DNA of 64,000 bases, from positions 11,985,501-12,049,500 of the forward strand of contig NC_083701.1 of NCBI RefSeq assembly GCF_033118175.1, in the 5' to 3' direction. Positions 20,712 to 31,920 of this stretch are shown here, piece by piece. A program made the translations under genes and the position numbers. Below the pieces are notes generated by a model. That model did no database searches, was not told the DNA's origin, and saw nothing but the letters and a program-made list of their open reading frames with translations. Positions within the stretch are counted from its first letter, which is position 1. Each line of letters starts with the position of its first letter. The stretch is from Dama dama. Its lineage: Eukaryota; Chordata; Mammalia; Artiodactyla; Cervidae.

Positions 20712-20726
20712 GATAGAAGACTTTTA
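20712..20726. repeat. Right target-site duplication of U6-L1 chimera
   Basis: gatagaagactttta, identical to 19992-20006. The first base follows directly on the U6 5' end. Confidence 0.95.
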
Positions 20727-21057
20727 AAAGGATCATGATAAGACTCTGCAGCTCATTAATTCTCTGGATCCACCCTATTTCTTGCACTGCAGGTAAGACT
20801 GCAAACATGGCTTACATCACCCCTTGAGTTCCTAAGGGACAGAAGTTCTCCAGAAGGTCATTTCTCTGAATTTTTCTGAAATTGTTTACTTAACACATTC
20901 TGCTGCCTTCCTGAGTGTTGCCTCTCTTTCCTTTGACCAATAGCTGGAGAAATAAGCCTCTGTCCATGACTTTCAGAAATAAAACAAGAAGGAAAAACAT
21001 CACAGAATTTATCTAAAGCATTGGAGTATTTGGTTTTCTTGGCAGATGGGGGAACCT
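20727..21057. other. No gene or repeat recognised
   Basis: Anonymous spacer between two L1 insertions. Confidence 0.4.
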
Positions 21058-21072
21058 GATGTGTTTACTTTT

Positions 21073-23040
21073 TTTTTTTTTTTTCTTTTTTTTATTATTA
21101 TTATTATTTTTTTTTTTCCAGTGGGTTTTGTCATACATTGATATGAATCAGCCATGGATTTACATGTATTCCCAATCCCGATCCCCCCTCCCACCTCCCT
21201 CTCCACCCGATTCCTCTGGGTCTTCCCAGTGCACCAGGCCGGAGCACTTGTCTCGTGCATCACACCTGGGCTGGTGATCTGTTTCACCATAGATAGTATA
21301 CATGCTGTTCTTTTGAAATATCCCACCCTCACATTCTCCCACAAAGTTCAAAAGTCTGTTCTGTATTTCTGTGTCTCTTCTTCTGTTTTGCATATAGGGT
21401 TATCGTTACCATCTTTCTAAATTCCATATATATGTGTTAGTATGCTGTAATGTTCTTTATCTTTCTGGCTTACTTCACTCTGTATAATGGGCTCCAGCTT
21501 CATCCATCTCATTAGGACTGGTTCAAATGAATTCTTTTTAATGGTTGAGTAATATTCCATGGTGTATATGTACCACAGCTTCCTTATCCATTCATCTGCT
21601 GATGGGCATCTAGGTTGCTTCCATGTCCTGGCTATTATAAACAGTGCTGCGATGAACATTGGGGTGCACGTGTCTCTTTCAGATCTGGTTTCCTCAGTGT
21701 GTATGCCCAGAAGTGGGATTGCTGGGTCATATGGCAGTTCTATTTCCAGTTTTTTAAGGAATCTCCACACTGTTTTCCATAGTGGCTGTACTAGTTTGCA
21801 TTCCCACCAACAGTGTAAGAGGGTTCCCTTTTCGCCACACCCTCTCCAGCATTTATTGCTTGTAGACTTTTGGATAGCAGCCATCCTGACTGGCGGTGTA
21901 ATGGTACCTTATTGTGGTTTTGATTTGCATTTCTCTAATAATGAGTGATGTTGAGCATCTTTTCATGTGTTTGTTAGCCATCTGTATGTCTTCTTTGGAG
22001 AAATGTCTGTTTAGTTCTTTGGCCCATTTTTTGATTGGGTCATTTATTTTTCTGGAATTGAGCTTCAGGAGTTGCTTGTATATTTTTGAGATTAATCCTT
22101 TGTCTGTTTCTTCATTTGCTATTATTTTCTCCCAATCTGAGGGCTGTCTTTTCACCTTACTTATAGTTTCCTTTGTAGTGCAAAAGCTTTTAAGTTTCAT
22201 TAGGTCCCATTTGTTTAGTTTTGCTTTTATTTCCAATATTCTGGGAGGTGGGTCATAGAGGATCTTGCTTTGATTTATGTCGGAGAGTGTTTTGCCTATG
22301 TTCTCCTCTAGGAGTTTTATAGTTTCTGGTCTTACATTTAGATCTTTAATCCATTTTGAGTTTATTTTTGTGTATGGTGTTAGAAAGTGTTCTAGTTTCA
22401 TTCTTTTACAAGTGGTTGACCAGTTTTCCCAGCACCACTTGTTAAAGAGGTTGTCTTTTTTCCATTGTATATCCTTGCCTCCTTTGTCAAAGATAAGGTG
22501 TCCATAGGTTCGTGGATTTATCTCTGGGCTTTCTATTCTGTTCCATTGATCTATATTTCTGTCTTTGTGCCAGTACCATACTGTCTTGATGACTGTGGCT
22601 TTGTAGTAGAGTCTGAAGTCAGGCAGGTTGATTCCTCCAGCTCCATTCTTCTTTCTCAAGATTACTTTGGCTATTCGAGGTTTTTTGTATTTCCATACAA
22701 ACTGTGAAATTCTTTGGTCTAGTTCTGTGAAAAATACCGTTGGTAGCTTGATAGGGATTGCATTGAATCTATAGACTGCTTTGGGTAGAATAGCCATTTT
22801 GACAATATTAATTCTTCCAATCCATGAACACGGTATGTTTCTCCATCTGTTTGTGTCCTGTTTGATTTCTTTCATCAGTGTTTTATAGTTTTCTATGTAT
22901 AGGTCCTTTGTTTCTTTAGGTAGATACACTCCTAAGTATTTTATTCTTTTTGTTGCAATGGTGAATGGTATTGTTTCCTTAATTTCTCTGTCTGTTTTTT
23001 CATTGTTAGTATATAGGAATGCAAGGGATTTCTGTGTGTT
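21073..23040 (-). mobile_element. L1: L1, 3' segment of a twin-primed insertion
   Basis: From the left: a poly-A tail read as T-rich sequence with an internal (TTA)n run (about 21089-21106), the 3' UTR, then ORF2 text on the - strand up to KINTQ-KSLAF. At about 23040 orientation flips. The whole insertion (21073-24488) lies between perfect 15-bp duplications (gatgtgtttactttt at 21058-21072 and 24489-24503). Confidence 0.96.
21417..23040 (-). pseudogene. L1 ORF2 C-terminal half
   Basis: Reading from the inversion point, the - strand gives NTQKSLAFLYTNNEKT, then the post-RT text (KRIKYLGVYLPKE, WIGRINIVKMAILPK, NKWCWENWS, LTPYTKINSKWIKDLNVRP) and the cysteine-rich C-terminus (NKCWRGCGEKGTLLHCWWEC), ending HIYGI at 21417. 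A small indel near 21890-21900 shifts the frame between the main piece (21853-23040) and the C-terminal piece (21417-21884). The first 31 codons of the open frame beyond 23040 are an artefact: they translate the inverted segment backwards. Confidence 0.95.
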
Positions 23041-24488
23041 AACACGCTTCTGAATAACCAACAAATCATAGAAGAAATCAAAAAAGAAATCAAAATATGT
23101 ATAGAAATGAATGAAAATGAAAACACAACAACCCAAAACCTATGGGACACTGTAAAAGCAGTGCTAAGGGGAAGGTTCATAGCATTACAGGCTTACATCA
23201 AGAAACAGGAAAAAAACCAATTAAATAACCTAACTCTACACCTAAAGCAATTAGAGAAGGAAGAAATGAAGAACCCCAGAGTTAGCAGAAGGAAAGAAAT
23301 CTTAAAAATCAGGGCAGAAATAAATGCAAAAGAAACTAAAGAGACCATAGTAAAAATCAACAAAGCTAAAAGCTGGTTTTTTGAAAAAATAAACAAAATT
23401 GACAAACCATTAGCAAGACTCATTAAGAAACAAAGAGAGAAAAACCAAATTAACAAAATTAGAAATGAAAATGGAGAGATCACAACAGACAACACTGAAA
23501 TACAAAGGATCATAAGAGACTACTACCAGCAGCTCTATGCCAATAAAATGGACAACTTGGATGAAATGGACAAATTCTTAGAAAAGTATAACTTTCCAAA
23601 ACTGAACCAGGAAGAAATAGAAGATCTTAACAGACCCATCACAAGCAAGGAAATCGAAACTGTCATCAAAAATCTTCCAGCAAACAAAAGCCCAGGACCA
23701 GATGGCTTCACAGCTGAATTCTACCAAAAATTTAGAGAAGAGCTAACACCTATCTTACTCAAACTCTTCCAGAAAATTGCAGAAGAAGGTAAGCTTCCAA
23801 ACTCATTCTATGAGGCCACCGTCACCCTAATTCCAAAACCAGACAAAGATGCCACAAAAAAAGAAAACTACAGGCCAATATCACTGATGAACATAGATGC
23901 AAAAATCCTTAACAAAATTCTAGCAAACAGAATCCAACAACATATTAAAAAAATCATACACCATGACCAAGTGGGCTTTATCCCAGGAATGCAAGGATTC
24001 TTTAATATCCACAAATCAATCAATGTAATACACCACATTAACAAATTGAAAGATAAAAACCATATGATTATCTCAATAGATGCAGAGAAAGCCTTTGACA
24101 AAATTCAACACTCATTTATGATTAAAACTCTCCAAAAAGCAGGAATAGAAGGAACATACCTCAACATAATAAAAGCTATATATGACAAACCCACAGCAAG
24201 CATCACCCTGAATGGTGAAAAATTGAAGGCATTTCCCCTGAAATCAGGAACAAGCCAAGGGTGCCCACTCTCACCACTACTATTCAACATAGTGTTGGAA
24301 GTTCTGGCCACAGCAATCAGAGCAGAAAAAGAAGTAAAAGGAATCCAGATAGGAAAAGAAGAAGTGAAACTCTCACTGTTTGCAGATGACATGATCCTCT
24401 ACATAGAAAACCCTAAAGACTCCACCAGAAAATTACTAGAGCTAATCAATGAATATAGTAAAGTTGCAGGATATAAAATTAACACACA
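23041..24488 (+). pseudogene. L1 ORF2 N-terminal/RT half, inverted
   Basis: An open frame continues on the + strand from 23041 (internal Met at 23107) to the edge of the insertion, then runs 8 meaningless codons into flanking DNA to 24516. Counting from 23107, reverse-transcriptase blocks are intact: NKSPGPDGFTAEFYQKF, LIPKPDKD, IDAEKAFDK with catalytic D325, a GTSQGCPLSP variant of the conserved GTRQGCPLSP block, and the FADD box at residues 425-428 (24379-24390). The endonuclease domain is absent because the copy is 5' truncated just after it. This is the longest uninterrupted L1 frame here, but it lacks endonuclease and C-terminus, so it cannot mobilise. Confidence 0.95.
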
Positions 24489-24533
24489 GATGTGTTTACT
24501 TTTGCAACACATATGACATTGGATGAACAGAAA

Positions 24534-24616
24534 TACTGGGTTGGCCAAAAAGTTCTTTTAGGTTTTTCTGTACCATCTTACGGAGAAATGCAAACGAAGT
24601 TTTTATCCAGTTCAGA
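24534..24616. mobile_element. Mariner-type MITE, damaged
   Basis: Left end tactgggttggccaaaaagttc is well kept. The right arm (acgaagtttttatccagttcag) has lost bases, so the palindrome is imperfect. Same family as 16212-16295. It lies 31 bp beyond the right duplication of the twin-primed L1. Confidence 0.85.
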
Positions 24617-25139
24617 ATTTAATTTGGGGATAAGCGTCAGCTGATGAAGGAAGCCTGGCACTTTAAATGTCTTTTAGAAGCTGAGAACAATGGGATATAC
24701 AAAAGGAAGAGTTAATCTTGAGGATCTCTTAGGGGTGTAGATATAAGAGTTCAGAATGCTGTGGTTGGATTAATTAATTTCCAAAATTCTGCTGTGAACA
24801 GTATGGGGTGCAGTTAGTGGGGATTTTTCAGCCAACAGGGGAGCCCTAAGCTCCTCCTGTAAATGTTGGTGAAGGGAGAGTCAAGGTTGAGGATATGGGG
24901 TTTCCTTAAATTTGGGACTGGGAAAATCTTTAAACTTTTGTTACCACCCATCAGGTTGCTCTGCTCATTTTCAGTTCTCTCTCCTCATTTTTCCTTGTTA
25001 AGTTCTTTTTTTTCCCCTTCCTTTTCCTCCCATTTTCTTTGGAACTCCTCAGTTTTGGTGTCCTTTATTCCAAAGACTTAATACTGATATTGACATAGGT
25101 AAGGGGCTACCATATTAAAGAATTTTTTTTAAAAAAAAT
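24617..25139. other. No gene or repeat recognised
   Basis: Anonymous, pyrimidine-rich at 24960-25060. Confidence 0.4.
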
Positions 25140-25310
25140 TGTTTGTTTTGGTAATAACTTTATTGAGATATAATTCACATACCATGCAGTCTTCCTACTG
25201 AAGTGTACAATTCAGTGCTTATTTTAGTATATTTAGTATATTCAAAGTCATGCAACCATCATCACTGTCTAATTTTAGAACACTTATAATGTGTCATCTT
25301 TATTTCTGTA
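25140..25310 (-). mobile_element. L1M: L1M-type 3'-end relic
   Basis: Old L1 3' UTR read backwards: aactttattgagatataatt, cacataccatgcagtct, gaagtgtacaattcagtgct, cagtcatgcaaccatcatca-like text and ctaattttagaacactt. Confidence 0.75.
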
Positions 25311-25869
25311 GTTGCGAAAAGGGATGCAGGATATTAGGCACAGTTACATATGATAATAGTTATTGAGATAGATTTGTTGTTGTCCCTAAAACACTATTTC
25401 CTTTAGCAAATTGGTCTTAGAGGAAGGAAGACAAGAAGGAAAGCAAACAGAAGAGAATGTAAGGAAATCAATGACTCGACTGAGGTAGAATTTCTTACAG
25501 TGATGGTTTATAGTTTCTAAAAATCTCAGAAAACCTCTTGGCATGTTCTGATGAAGGCAACAGTATGATTTGACCTTGGACAGATTACACAATATATTTT
25601 TGTTTGACAACTTAAATCAACATTACATAAGTAGTCAGTTTACATAAACATTGATATTCCTTTTCCACATCACTGTCATAAAATACTGTAACATGGTGAC
25701 TGGTGCTCCTCTTTAGCTTCTTAGAGTGAATTTTTACAAATGAAATGATTGTTAGTGACTTGTGCATGGTTTTGAGCCATTTGTGCCCTGCAATGCTCTA
25801 GTGCAGAGATTCCTGCTCAGATTTTGCATGGAGCAGATGTCAAAGACGAGGCTGCTTTTGACTTAATTT
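25311..25869. other. No gene or repeat recognised
   Basis: AT-rich anonymous sequence. Confidence 0.4.
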
Positions 25870-25880
25870 TGAGCAAATGT

Positions 25881-26075
25881 TGGGCTTCCTTTGTGGCTCA
25901 GCTGGTGAAGAATCCACCTGCAATGTGGAGACCTGGGTTTGATCCCTGGGTTGGGAAGATCCCCTGGAGAAGGGAAAGGCTACCCACTCCAGTATTCTGG
26001 CCTGGAGAGTTCCATGGACTGTATAGTCCTTGGGTTCATAAACAGTTGGACATGACTGAGAGACTTTCACTTCAC
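25881..26075 (+). mobile_element. Bov-tA: Bov-tA SINE
   Basis: Forward copy from gggcttcctttgtggctcag to gagagactttcacttcac. Target-site duplication tgagcaaatgt / tgagcaaaggt at 25870-25880 and 26076-26086 (10/11). Confidence 0.95.
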
Positions 26076-26319
26076 TGAGCAAAGGTGCAAGGAGGGTTAG
26101 TAAGCCATGAGAAAGCTTTGAGAAAAGTAGAGGATCAAAGAAAAATAGAGCTCGTATCAAATGTCCTGAGGACAAGGGTTTCAGAGCCACCACCATGTTC
26201 AGATCTTCACGCTATACAAACCCTGAACGTCAGCAACAGTAGTGCAGAGAGCAGCCCACCAGAGCCTCTGAGCCTGCTTCATCTCACCTCCTTCCTTCCC
26301 TTAATGTTGTGATAGAAAG

Positions 26320-26520
26320 AACCAAAGTTGGTAGCCAGATTCTGGCTCCATCACCAGCAAGTTTTGCAATTCTCCTCAACCTATCTCTTTGAGCTTGAGC
26401 TTGTTTACTCAGCAGAAAGTGGGAATAATGAGATATCTAAGAGCATTACTGTAAACATTATAGATACTATACCTGAAGTATCCATGTACCACACACAGTA
26501 AACAATAGCCTTAGATCTTG
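26320..26520 (+). mobile_element. MIR: MIR relic
   Basis: Text in MIR order: agccagattctggctccatc, tttactcagcagaaagtggg, aataatgagatatctaagag and cacagtaaacaatagcc. Confidence 0.6.
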
Positions 26521-28289
26521 TTTCAACAGCAAGCCAGTATTTTATAACCAGTTTACTCATTAGTCAAAACTAGATGGTGTTCAGGCAAGTTAAATGGTGT
26601 CTCCTTGTGCAGCAAAAAGGGATGTATGTGTGTGTGTGTGTTTTAAGAATTATGTCCATTAGGGACAAAACAGTTTGAAATTGAAAGCTGCAGTTACTTG
26701 ACTGGTTCATTTGCCCAAGAGTCAGAATAAGATTTTTTTGTTTGTTTGGGGAGGATGCAAAAATATTGGGACCAAATATTAAAAAATAAGAGAAAAAAAC
26801 CTTGCTTAACAACCTAAAGGCCAGTTTCCAGTTCAATGATTTCCATCCTTTAAGTAAAGCACTCTAATTACTTTATGTTGAAAGTCCTATTTTCTCACAT
26901 GGTTTGAGGTTTTGAATGTGTTTATTTGTAATCTGTCACAAAGTTGTATTTTTTCTAGCTATTCTGTGTGGTCGTTAGTGAGCACCTGCCTCTTATCTCT
27001 AGAGTTTATGATTCTTTTGGGATAAAAGTCTAATAAGAGATGTACCTAAAACAAAGACACCAAAAAACTTGATGCTATCTTGTTCGATAATGCAAGCCTC
27101 AGTGCACCTTCTGATGTGACAAGACCATAGTCCTTTGATGGTAACACCAGCATGCATATGTTCAGTGAAAAGCTCTTGAGACCAAAGAACTGAGCCTGAT
27201 GCGTTTCTTGGTCCCCACCCTGTACCTTCTTGGAGTGTAGTCAGAAGGCGGGTATCTGATCATTAACAGAAATTGCAAGAATGGGGGAGCTCAAGCCAGA
27301 TGGAATATGTAGAGCTTCTGCAAGTGTGTGTGTATGTCTGTGATCTTGCACCTGCTAGGTAAGCAACCATCGCCCCCTGCCAGGTGGAGCCCCCTGTTAA
27401 CAGACTTCTCCAGCCACAGGGAAGTGCCAGGGTCTCCCTTGCGTTTTTCTCTGGTTTGGTCTCTCCATTCTTGAACACCTGAAATATTAGGGGATTTTTG
27501 GCCTGCAAGACACCTGCTACAATTGCATAGATGAGCAGTTATGGGGCGTTTAATGGAAGGTGGGGGATGAAGTGAGTGTACTTTATTTGGGAGCATAGAA
27601 CTCAATGTTATTTGTGGTTTTCTTTTGTTTAAGCAAGGCCCGAGGAGAAAAGACACAGACCAGCAGACTGAGCCAGACCATTCAGAAATTCCAAATAGAA
27701 AGATAAAACTGATCACTTACCAAGTGGTAAAAATATTTATTCACTCTTCAATCGCTTCCCTAACTTTCTGAATCAGGGCTCACCATTTTGTAACTGCGGC
27801 CCAACCATACTTAAGTTGAAACGAATCTCTTGAAAAGGAGGAGGAAGAGAAGCGGGGAGAGAGGCAGGAGAAGGAGTAGAATTCAGTTTCTTATTTGAAG
27901 ACCCTAGTGATTGTTGCCAGTTGTCATGGTAACTTTCCTCCCCATGGTCAGTCAGCCAGCATCACTTCAAATTTTATTCCAACAAACACAGGTCTCCATC
28001 AGTCAAGCACACTGATGCTTTTTTTTCTTGGTATAATGGCTGGCCAATCGTTTCCATCGTTCACAGGCTTCTTCTATTTAAATACTCTCTCCTGAATTTG
28101 ATCACTATATGAACCATGGCAACCACATCTAGAATTATGTTCCTATTTTTGGAGTGATATGAAACTTTCAAAACACCAGGAATCACTAGAAATAAAGGAT
28201 CAATTTAGAGCCAGCTCTTAACTCCATATCAAGAAGATGAAGTCTGATTAAGCAGTTGACTAGTAAGTTGCAGAGAACACAGAAAAGCA
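26521..28289. other. No gene or repeat recognised
   Basis: About 1.8 kb of anonymous DNA with a short (GT)n at 26625-26641. Frames at 27263-27508 and 27291-27716 (both -) overlap each other in different frames and show no domain. Confidence 0.45.
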
Positions 28290-28400
28290 GAATCTTTTCT
28301 CTCTTCCCAGCTCTGCTCCTGGTTATGTGTTATCTGACCTGTTCTTTTCTGGGGCTCAGTTGGCTAATCAGTAAAATGGGAAGACTGGACTAGTTGGGTT
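28290..28400 (+). mobile_element. MIR: MIR relic
   Basis: gctctgctcctggttatgtg, ttatctgacctgttctttt, ggggctcagttggctaatca and gtaaaatgggaagactgg follow the MIR body closely. Confidence 0.65.
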
Positions 28401-28715
28401 CAAGGGCTTTCAGGTGTTTCAGAATGAGGAGGATGTCAGGAAGGTGCATGTACAGGCTCTCGAAGGCAGCTGAGGAAAAAAGGGTTGGAGAGCAGACCTT
28501 TGAACATCACACTGGGAGAACACAAGCCAGTGGGCATGGGTTTTATTTTAACTTGTTGCAAAATTATTGTACCTATGGTATTATGAACAGATTGTGGATT
28601 TTAACATCTCATGTTTTAGGGGGTTTATCTCCTACATATACACTGAAGAGTGAGATAGTAATTTGGATTATAGTAAGTCTCCTACATATGAAGCTTCAAG
28701 CTCAAAGTTTCAAAG

Positions 28716-28775
28716 ATGTGAAACTGTGCAATTGTATATCCAATCATGTGAAACTGTGCAATTGCATATCCAGTC
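28716..28775. repeat. Two-copy tandem repeat, 30-bp period
   Basis: atgtgaaactgtgcaattg is found at 28716 and 28746, each followed by tatatcca or catatcca and a similar spacer. Local duplication. Confidence 0.85.
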
Positions 28776-29147
28776 ATGTAAGTTAGTTCACATGTCTGGC
28801 CTATATTGTTATGGGTGTTCGTCCTCTATGAGTGGTTATGCTTTTGTGTACTTTGCAGTACAGTACTGTATAGAGTATGGTAGTGCCATGTCTTTATTTC
28901 AAGCCTGGGATGTCTGGAAGCAATCATAAAAGTGGCGATTGATAGTCGATTGTGTTAATTGGATACCTAGGCTAAGTTTGTTGGACTTACATGTAAATTG
29001 GACTTATGCATGCTCAGAAGGGAACTCATTCTTATGGAGCAGACTTACTATATCAAAATATTTAGGAAACACAGCAATGCTCCCTCCATGTGATCTTTCT
29101 CCTTTATTTTGTTCTTTTTTTTTTTTAATCCCCTCTTCTCAGTATTA
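28776..29147. other. No gene or repeat recognised
   Basis: Anonymous AT-rich sequence with a T run near 29116-29127. Confidence 0.4.
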
Positions 29148-29313
29148 TGGATTGTAGCCTACCAGACCTCTCTGTCCGTGGGATTTTCCAAGCAAGAGCA
29201 CTGAAGTGGGTTGCCATTTCCTTCTCCAGGGAATCTTCCCAACCCAGGGATCGAACCTGGGTCTCCCGCATTGCAGGCTGACGCTTTACCCTCTGAGCCA
29301 CCAGGGAAGCCCT
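29148..29313 (-). mobile_element. Bov-tA: Bov-tA SINE, 3'-truncated
   Basis: Head and body are kept (attgtagcctaccagacctc to gagccaccagggaagccct). The outer tail, which normally holds cagtcatgtctgactctttg, is missing on the left. Confidence 0.92.
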
Positions 29314-30478
29314 ATGGGAGCATAGAGGACCCATAAATAATACCCTTGGCCTCCCTGGAGTAGCCTGCTATGCAGAAGGCTACAGACTGCCCTGGGAGAA
29401 TTTGAATTGGGCCATTTTATAGAGGTTTAATTAGAATCAAGTCCTATTTATTTAAACAGCATTTTATTTCATCCTTGCTTCAGCCTCCTTTTGTTCCTAT
29501 TCTGTTCTTGCTTGGGGGCTTCTTTTGAAATGGACTAAAAATGTACAAATTCTTTCAGAACATTATTTTTTGGTAGGTAATACACTTAGGACACTTTACT
29601 ACCTTCAGTCTTCATGTCTTCAAAATCTTTGCATGATGTAACTTACTGGACTAAAGGTTCACATCTTATTCTTATTTTACCCAGCCACCTACCCTGTTTC
29701 TCTGAGGCATAAGCTGGATTTTGCAAGAAGTGAATTGTATTCAAACTAGTCTACAACAAAGCCAAATATACCATAGTGATGAAAGTAAAGAGACCCAAGA
29801 GCTGAAATGTTAAAACCTGGTGATGCTTTTCCAGTCATATCCCACTTGTAACCTCAGTTTTGTGTCTGTAACATAAGCACATTGTGGTATATGCTCTGTT
29901 GTGGTATATGTCTGTTCCCACCTGGTTGTAACATGTGGACATGTATTTTTTCAAAAAGATATAATAAGAAAAGCAACATAATTTAAGATTATATGTAGTT
30001 TTGTTCTCTTTAAATGATCAAATTGTCTCTAGAATGTTTTGAATCTCCAAGGATATTGGCTCAAAACTAGTTCACTAATACTAGGGTGTGTACTGGGAGT
30101 GTTCCTAACACTGACAGGTTATAAAATCTCAGGATGATCATCGAAGATGTTTGTTGGATATTTGGGGCATCCTTACTGCTGTATTCCTGCCTTCTGGCTG
30201 GTAGAGAATACATAGTTCCACAGAGGTAAAAGGGAATGTAATAGTCTGCTTGATGAAAGCAGCTTCATTACTCTGAATAGTCAAGGCTTTTCAGTAAAAT
30301 TTGTGACTGACAACCCCCAAACTGGGCTTCCTATTTTATTGTCTGAAATTAACTTTAGACTCTGCCTTGAGAACACTTAGATCTGAAAAATAGGGTCTGT
30401 GTGCTGTTAGTTAGCCCTCATGGAGGAACTATGGCATGGTTTATACTCATATTCTTTTTTTTTTTTTTTTTTTAAAGG
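29314..30478. other. No gene or repeat recognised
   Basis: Anonymous AT-rich DNA. A T run of about 20 lies at 30455-30474. Confidence 0.45.
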
Positions 30479-30490
30479 CTATAGCCTTTT

Positions 30491-31014
30491 TATGGGCTTC
30501 TCTGATAGCCCAGCTGGTAAAGAATCCGCCTACAATGCAGGAGACCCTGGTTTGATTCCTGGGTCAGGAAGATCTGCTGGAGAAGGGATGGGTTACTCAC
30601 TCCAGTATTCTTGGGCTTCCCTCGTGGCTCAGCTGGTAAAGAAAGTGAAAGTGAAGCCACTCAGTCATGTCTGACTCTTTGCGACTCCATGGACTGTAGC
30701 CTACCAGGCTTCTCCATTCATGGAATTTTCCAGGCAAGAGTACTGGAACGGGTTGCCATTTCCTTCTCCATGGGATCTTCCCAATCCAGGGATGGAACCC
30801 GGGTCTTCTGCATTGCAGGCAGACGCTTTACCCTCTAAGCCACCACGGAAGCCACCTGCAATGCAGGAGACCTGGGTTCAGTCCCTGGGTTGGGAAGATC
30901 CCCTGCAGAAGGAAAAGGCTACCCACTCCAGTATTCTGGGCTGGAGAGTCCCATGGACTGTATAGTCCATGGGGTTGCAAAGAGTTGGACATGACTGAGC
31001 AGTTTTCACTTTCA
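30491..31014 (+). mobile_element. Bov-tA: Dimeric Bov-tA SINE carrying a nested SINE
   Basis: The first unit (30491-30612) has a head and a body ending ccactccagtattc. The second head begins at 30613 (gggcttccctcgtggctcag), is interrupted by a reverse SINE at about 30639-30857, and resumes at acctgcaatgcaggagacct to end gagcagttttcactttca. A perfect 12-bp target-site duplication (ctatagcctttt) lies at 30479-30490 and 31015-31026 and brackets the whole set. Confidence 0.94.
30639..30857 (-). mobile_element. Bov-tA: Bov-tA SINE nested in the dimer
   Basis: Reverse copy starting with the tail agtgaaagtgaagccactca and ending with the head cctctaagccaccacggaagcc. It sits in the anticodon-arm-like part of the second head, after ctggtaaagaa. 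Confidence 0.93.
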
Positions 31015-31029
31015 CTATAGCCTTTTACA

Positions 31030-31303
31030 ATTTAATTTTATTCATCTATTTTACTTTTGGTTAGCTGGGTCTTCATTGCTGTGTATGGGCTTTCTCTAGC
31101 TGCAGCGAGCGGGGGCTACTCTCTAGTTGTGGTGTATGGGCTTCTCTCGTTGTGGGGCACAATCTCTAGCACACAGACTTCAGTAGTTGTAGCACATGGG
31201 CTTAGTTGCTCCATGGCATGTGGAATCTTCCTGGACCAGGGATTAACTCCATGTCTCCTGCATTGGCTGGGGGATTCTTAACCACTGGATGGCCATGGAA
31301 GTC
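31030..31303 (-). mobile_element. CHR-1: CHR-type SINE, long form
   Basis: Reverse copy with the repeated gggctt motifs of the long form (tgtatgggctttctctagct, gcgagcgggggctactctct, cagacttcagtagttgtagc, ttgctccatggcatgtgga) and the head at the right (gggattcttaaccactggat). Confidence 0.9.
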
Positions 31304-31369
31304 CACTCACAGCCTTTAACAGAATGAAGAATACGAGAGCAAGGGCTATGTGATCTTCTCGATAACATG

Positions 31370-31485
31370 AAGGAAATGGCAACCCACTCCAGTACTCTTG
31401 CCTAGAAAATTCCATGGATGGAGGAGCCTGGTGGGCTACAGCCCATGGGGTTGCAAAGAGTTGGACACGACTGAACATGACCCTA
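31370..31485 (+). mobile_element. Bov-tA: Bov-tA/BovB 3'-tail fragment
   Basis: Starts inside the body (aaatggcaacccactccagt) and ends gttggacacgactgaacatg. It is 5' truncated with no tRNA-like head, so it could come from either SINE or LINE tail. Confidence 0.85.
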
Positions 31486-31679
31486 CTTTTGCTTAAAAAA
31501 ACAATGTTCAATGGATTTTAGACTGTCCTCATGTAAATGTCCTTTTCCTGTAATGAATAATGAATATGGGGCAGAGAGAAAGACCAGGGTGAAGCAGGAA
31601 AGATGTATGCTGCTCTATGGCAATGGGCCAAGGAGGAATGGGACCCCCCTCCCAGCCCCAAATCATAGGCTTGGCATTT

Positions 31680-31920
31680 CACAAACCTGGGCTGAGGGTC
31701 CCCGTTCCACCATTTATTAATTGTGCATGTGGAAAAATGTCTTCTTTTTTTGTTATTTTAATAATTTTATCTCCCAAGGTCTAATCTTTTCCCATCTGTA
31801 ATTTGAAGAAAATACTATCTATCTTGTGAAGACCCTGTGAAAATTAAATAAGATCATGTCAGTCAAACTAACAGGCATATGGTATTTTCTCAACACCCAA
31901 TAGCTGTTTTGTTATTATTT
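31680..31920 (+). mobile_element. MIR: MIR relic
   Basis: Ordered matches: aaacctgggctgagggtccc, ttccaccatttattaattg, tcttttcccatctgtaattt, tgaaaattaaataagatca and aacacccaatagctgttttg. Nearly the full MIR body. Confidence 0.7.

Noticed and set aside
21009..21344. Lysine-rich frame on the - strand
   Set aside because: The lysine run is the translated poly-A tail of the L1, and the rest is L1 3' UTR.
21853..23136. A 427-codon frame on the - strand that looks like one protein
   Set aside because: Its first 31 codons (23041-23136) translate the inverted L1 segment backwards. Only 21853-23040 is L1 ORF2, and it is frameshifted at its end.
24489..24516. C-terminal MCLLLQHI of the 469-codon L1 frame
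   Set aside because: These codons lie in the target-site duplication and flanking DNA, not in L1.
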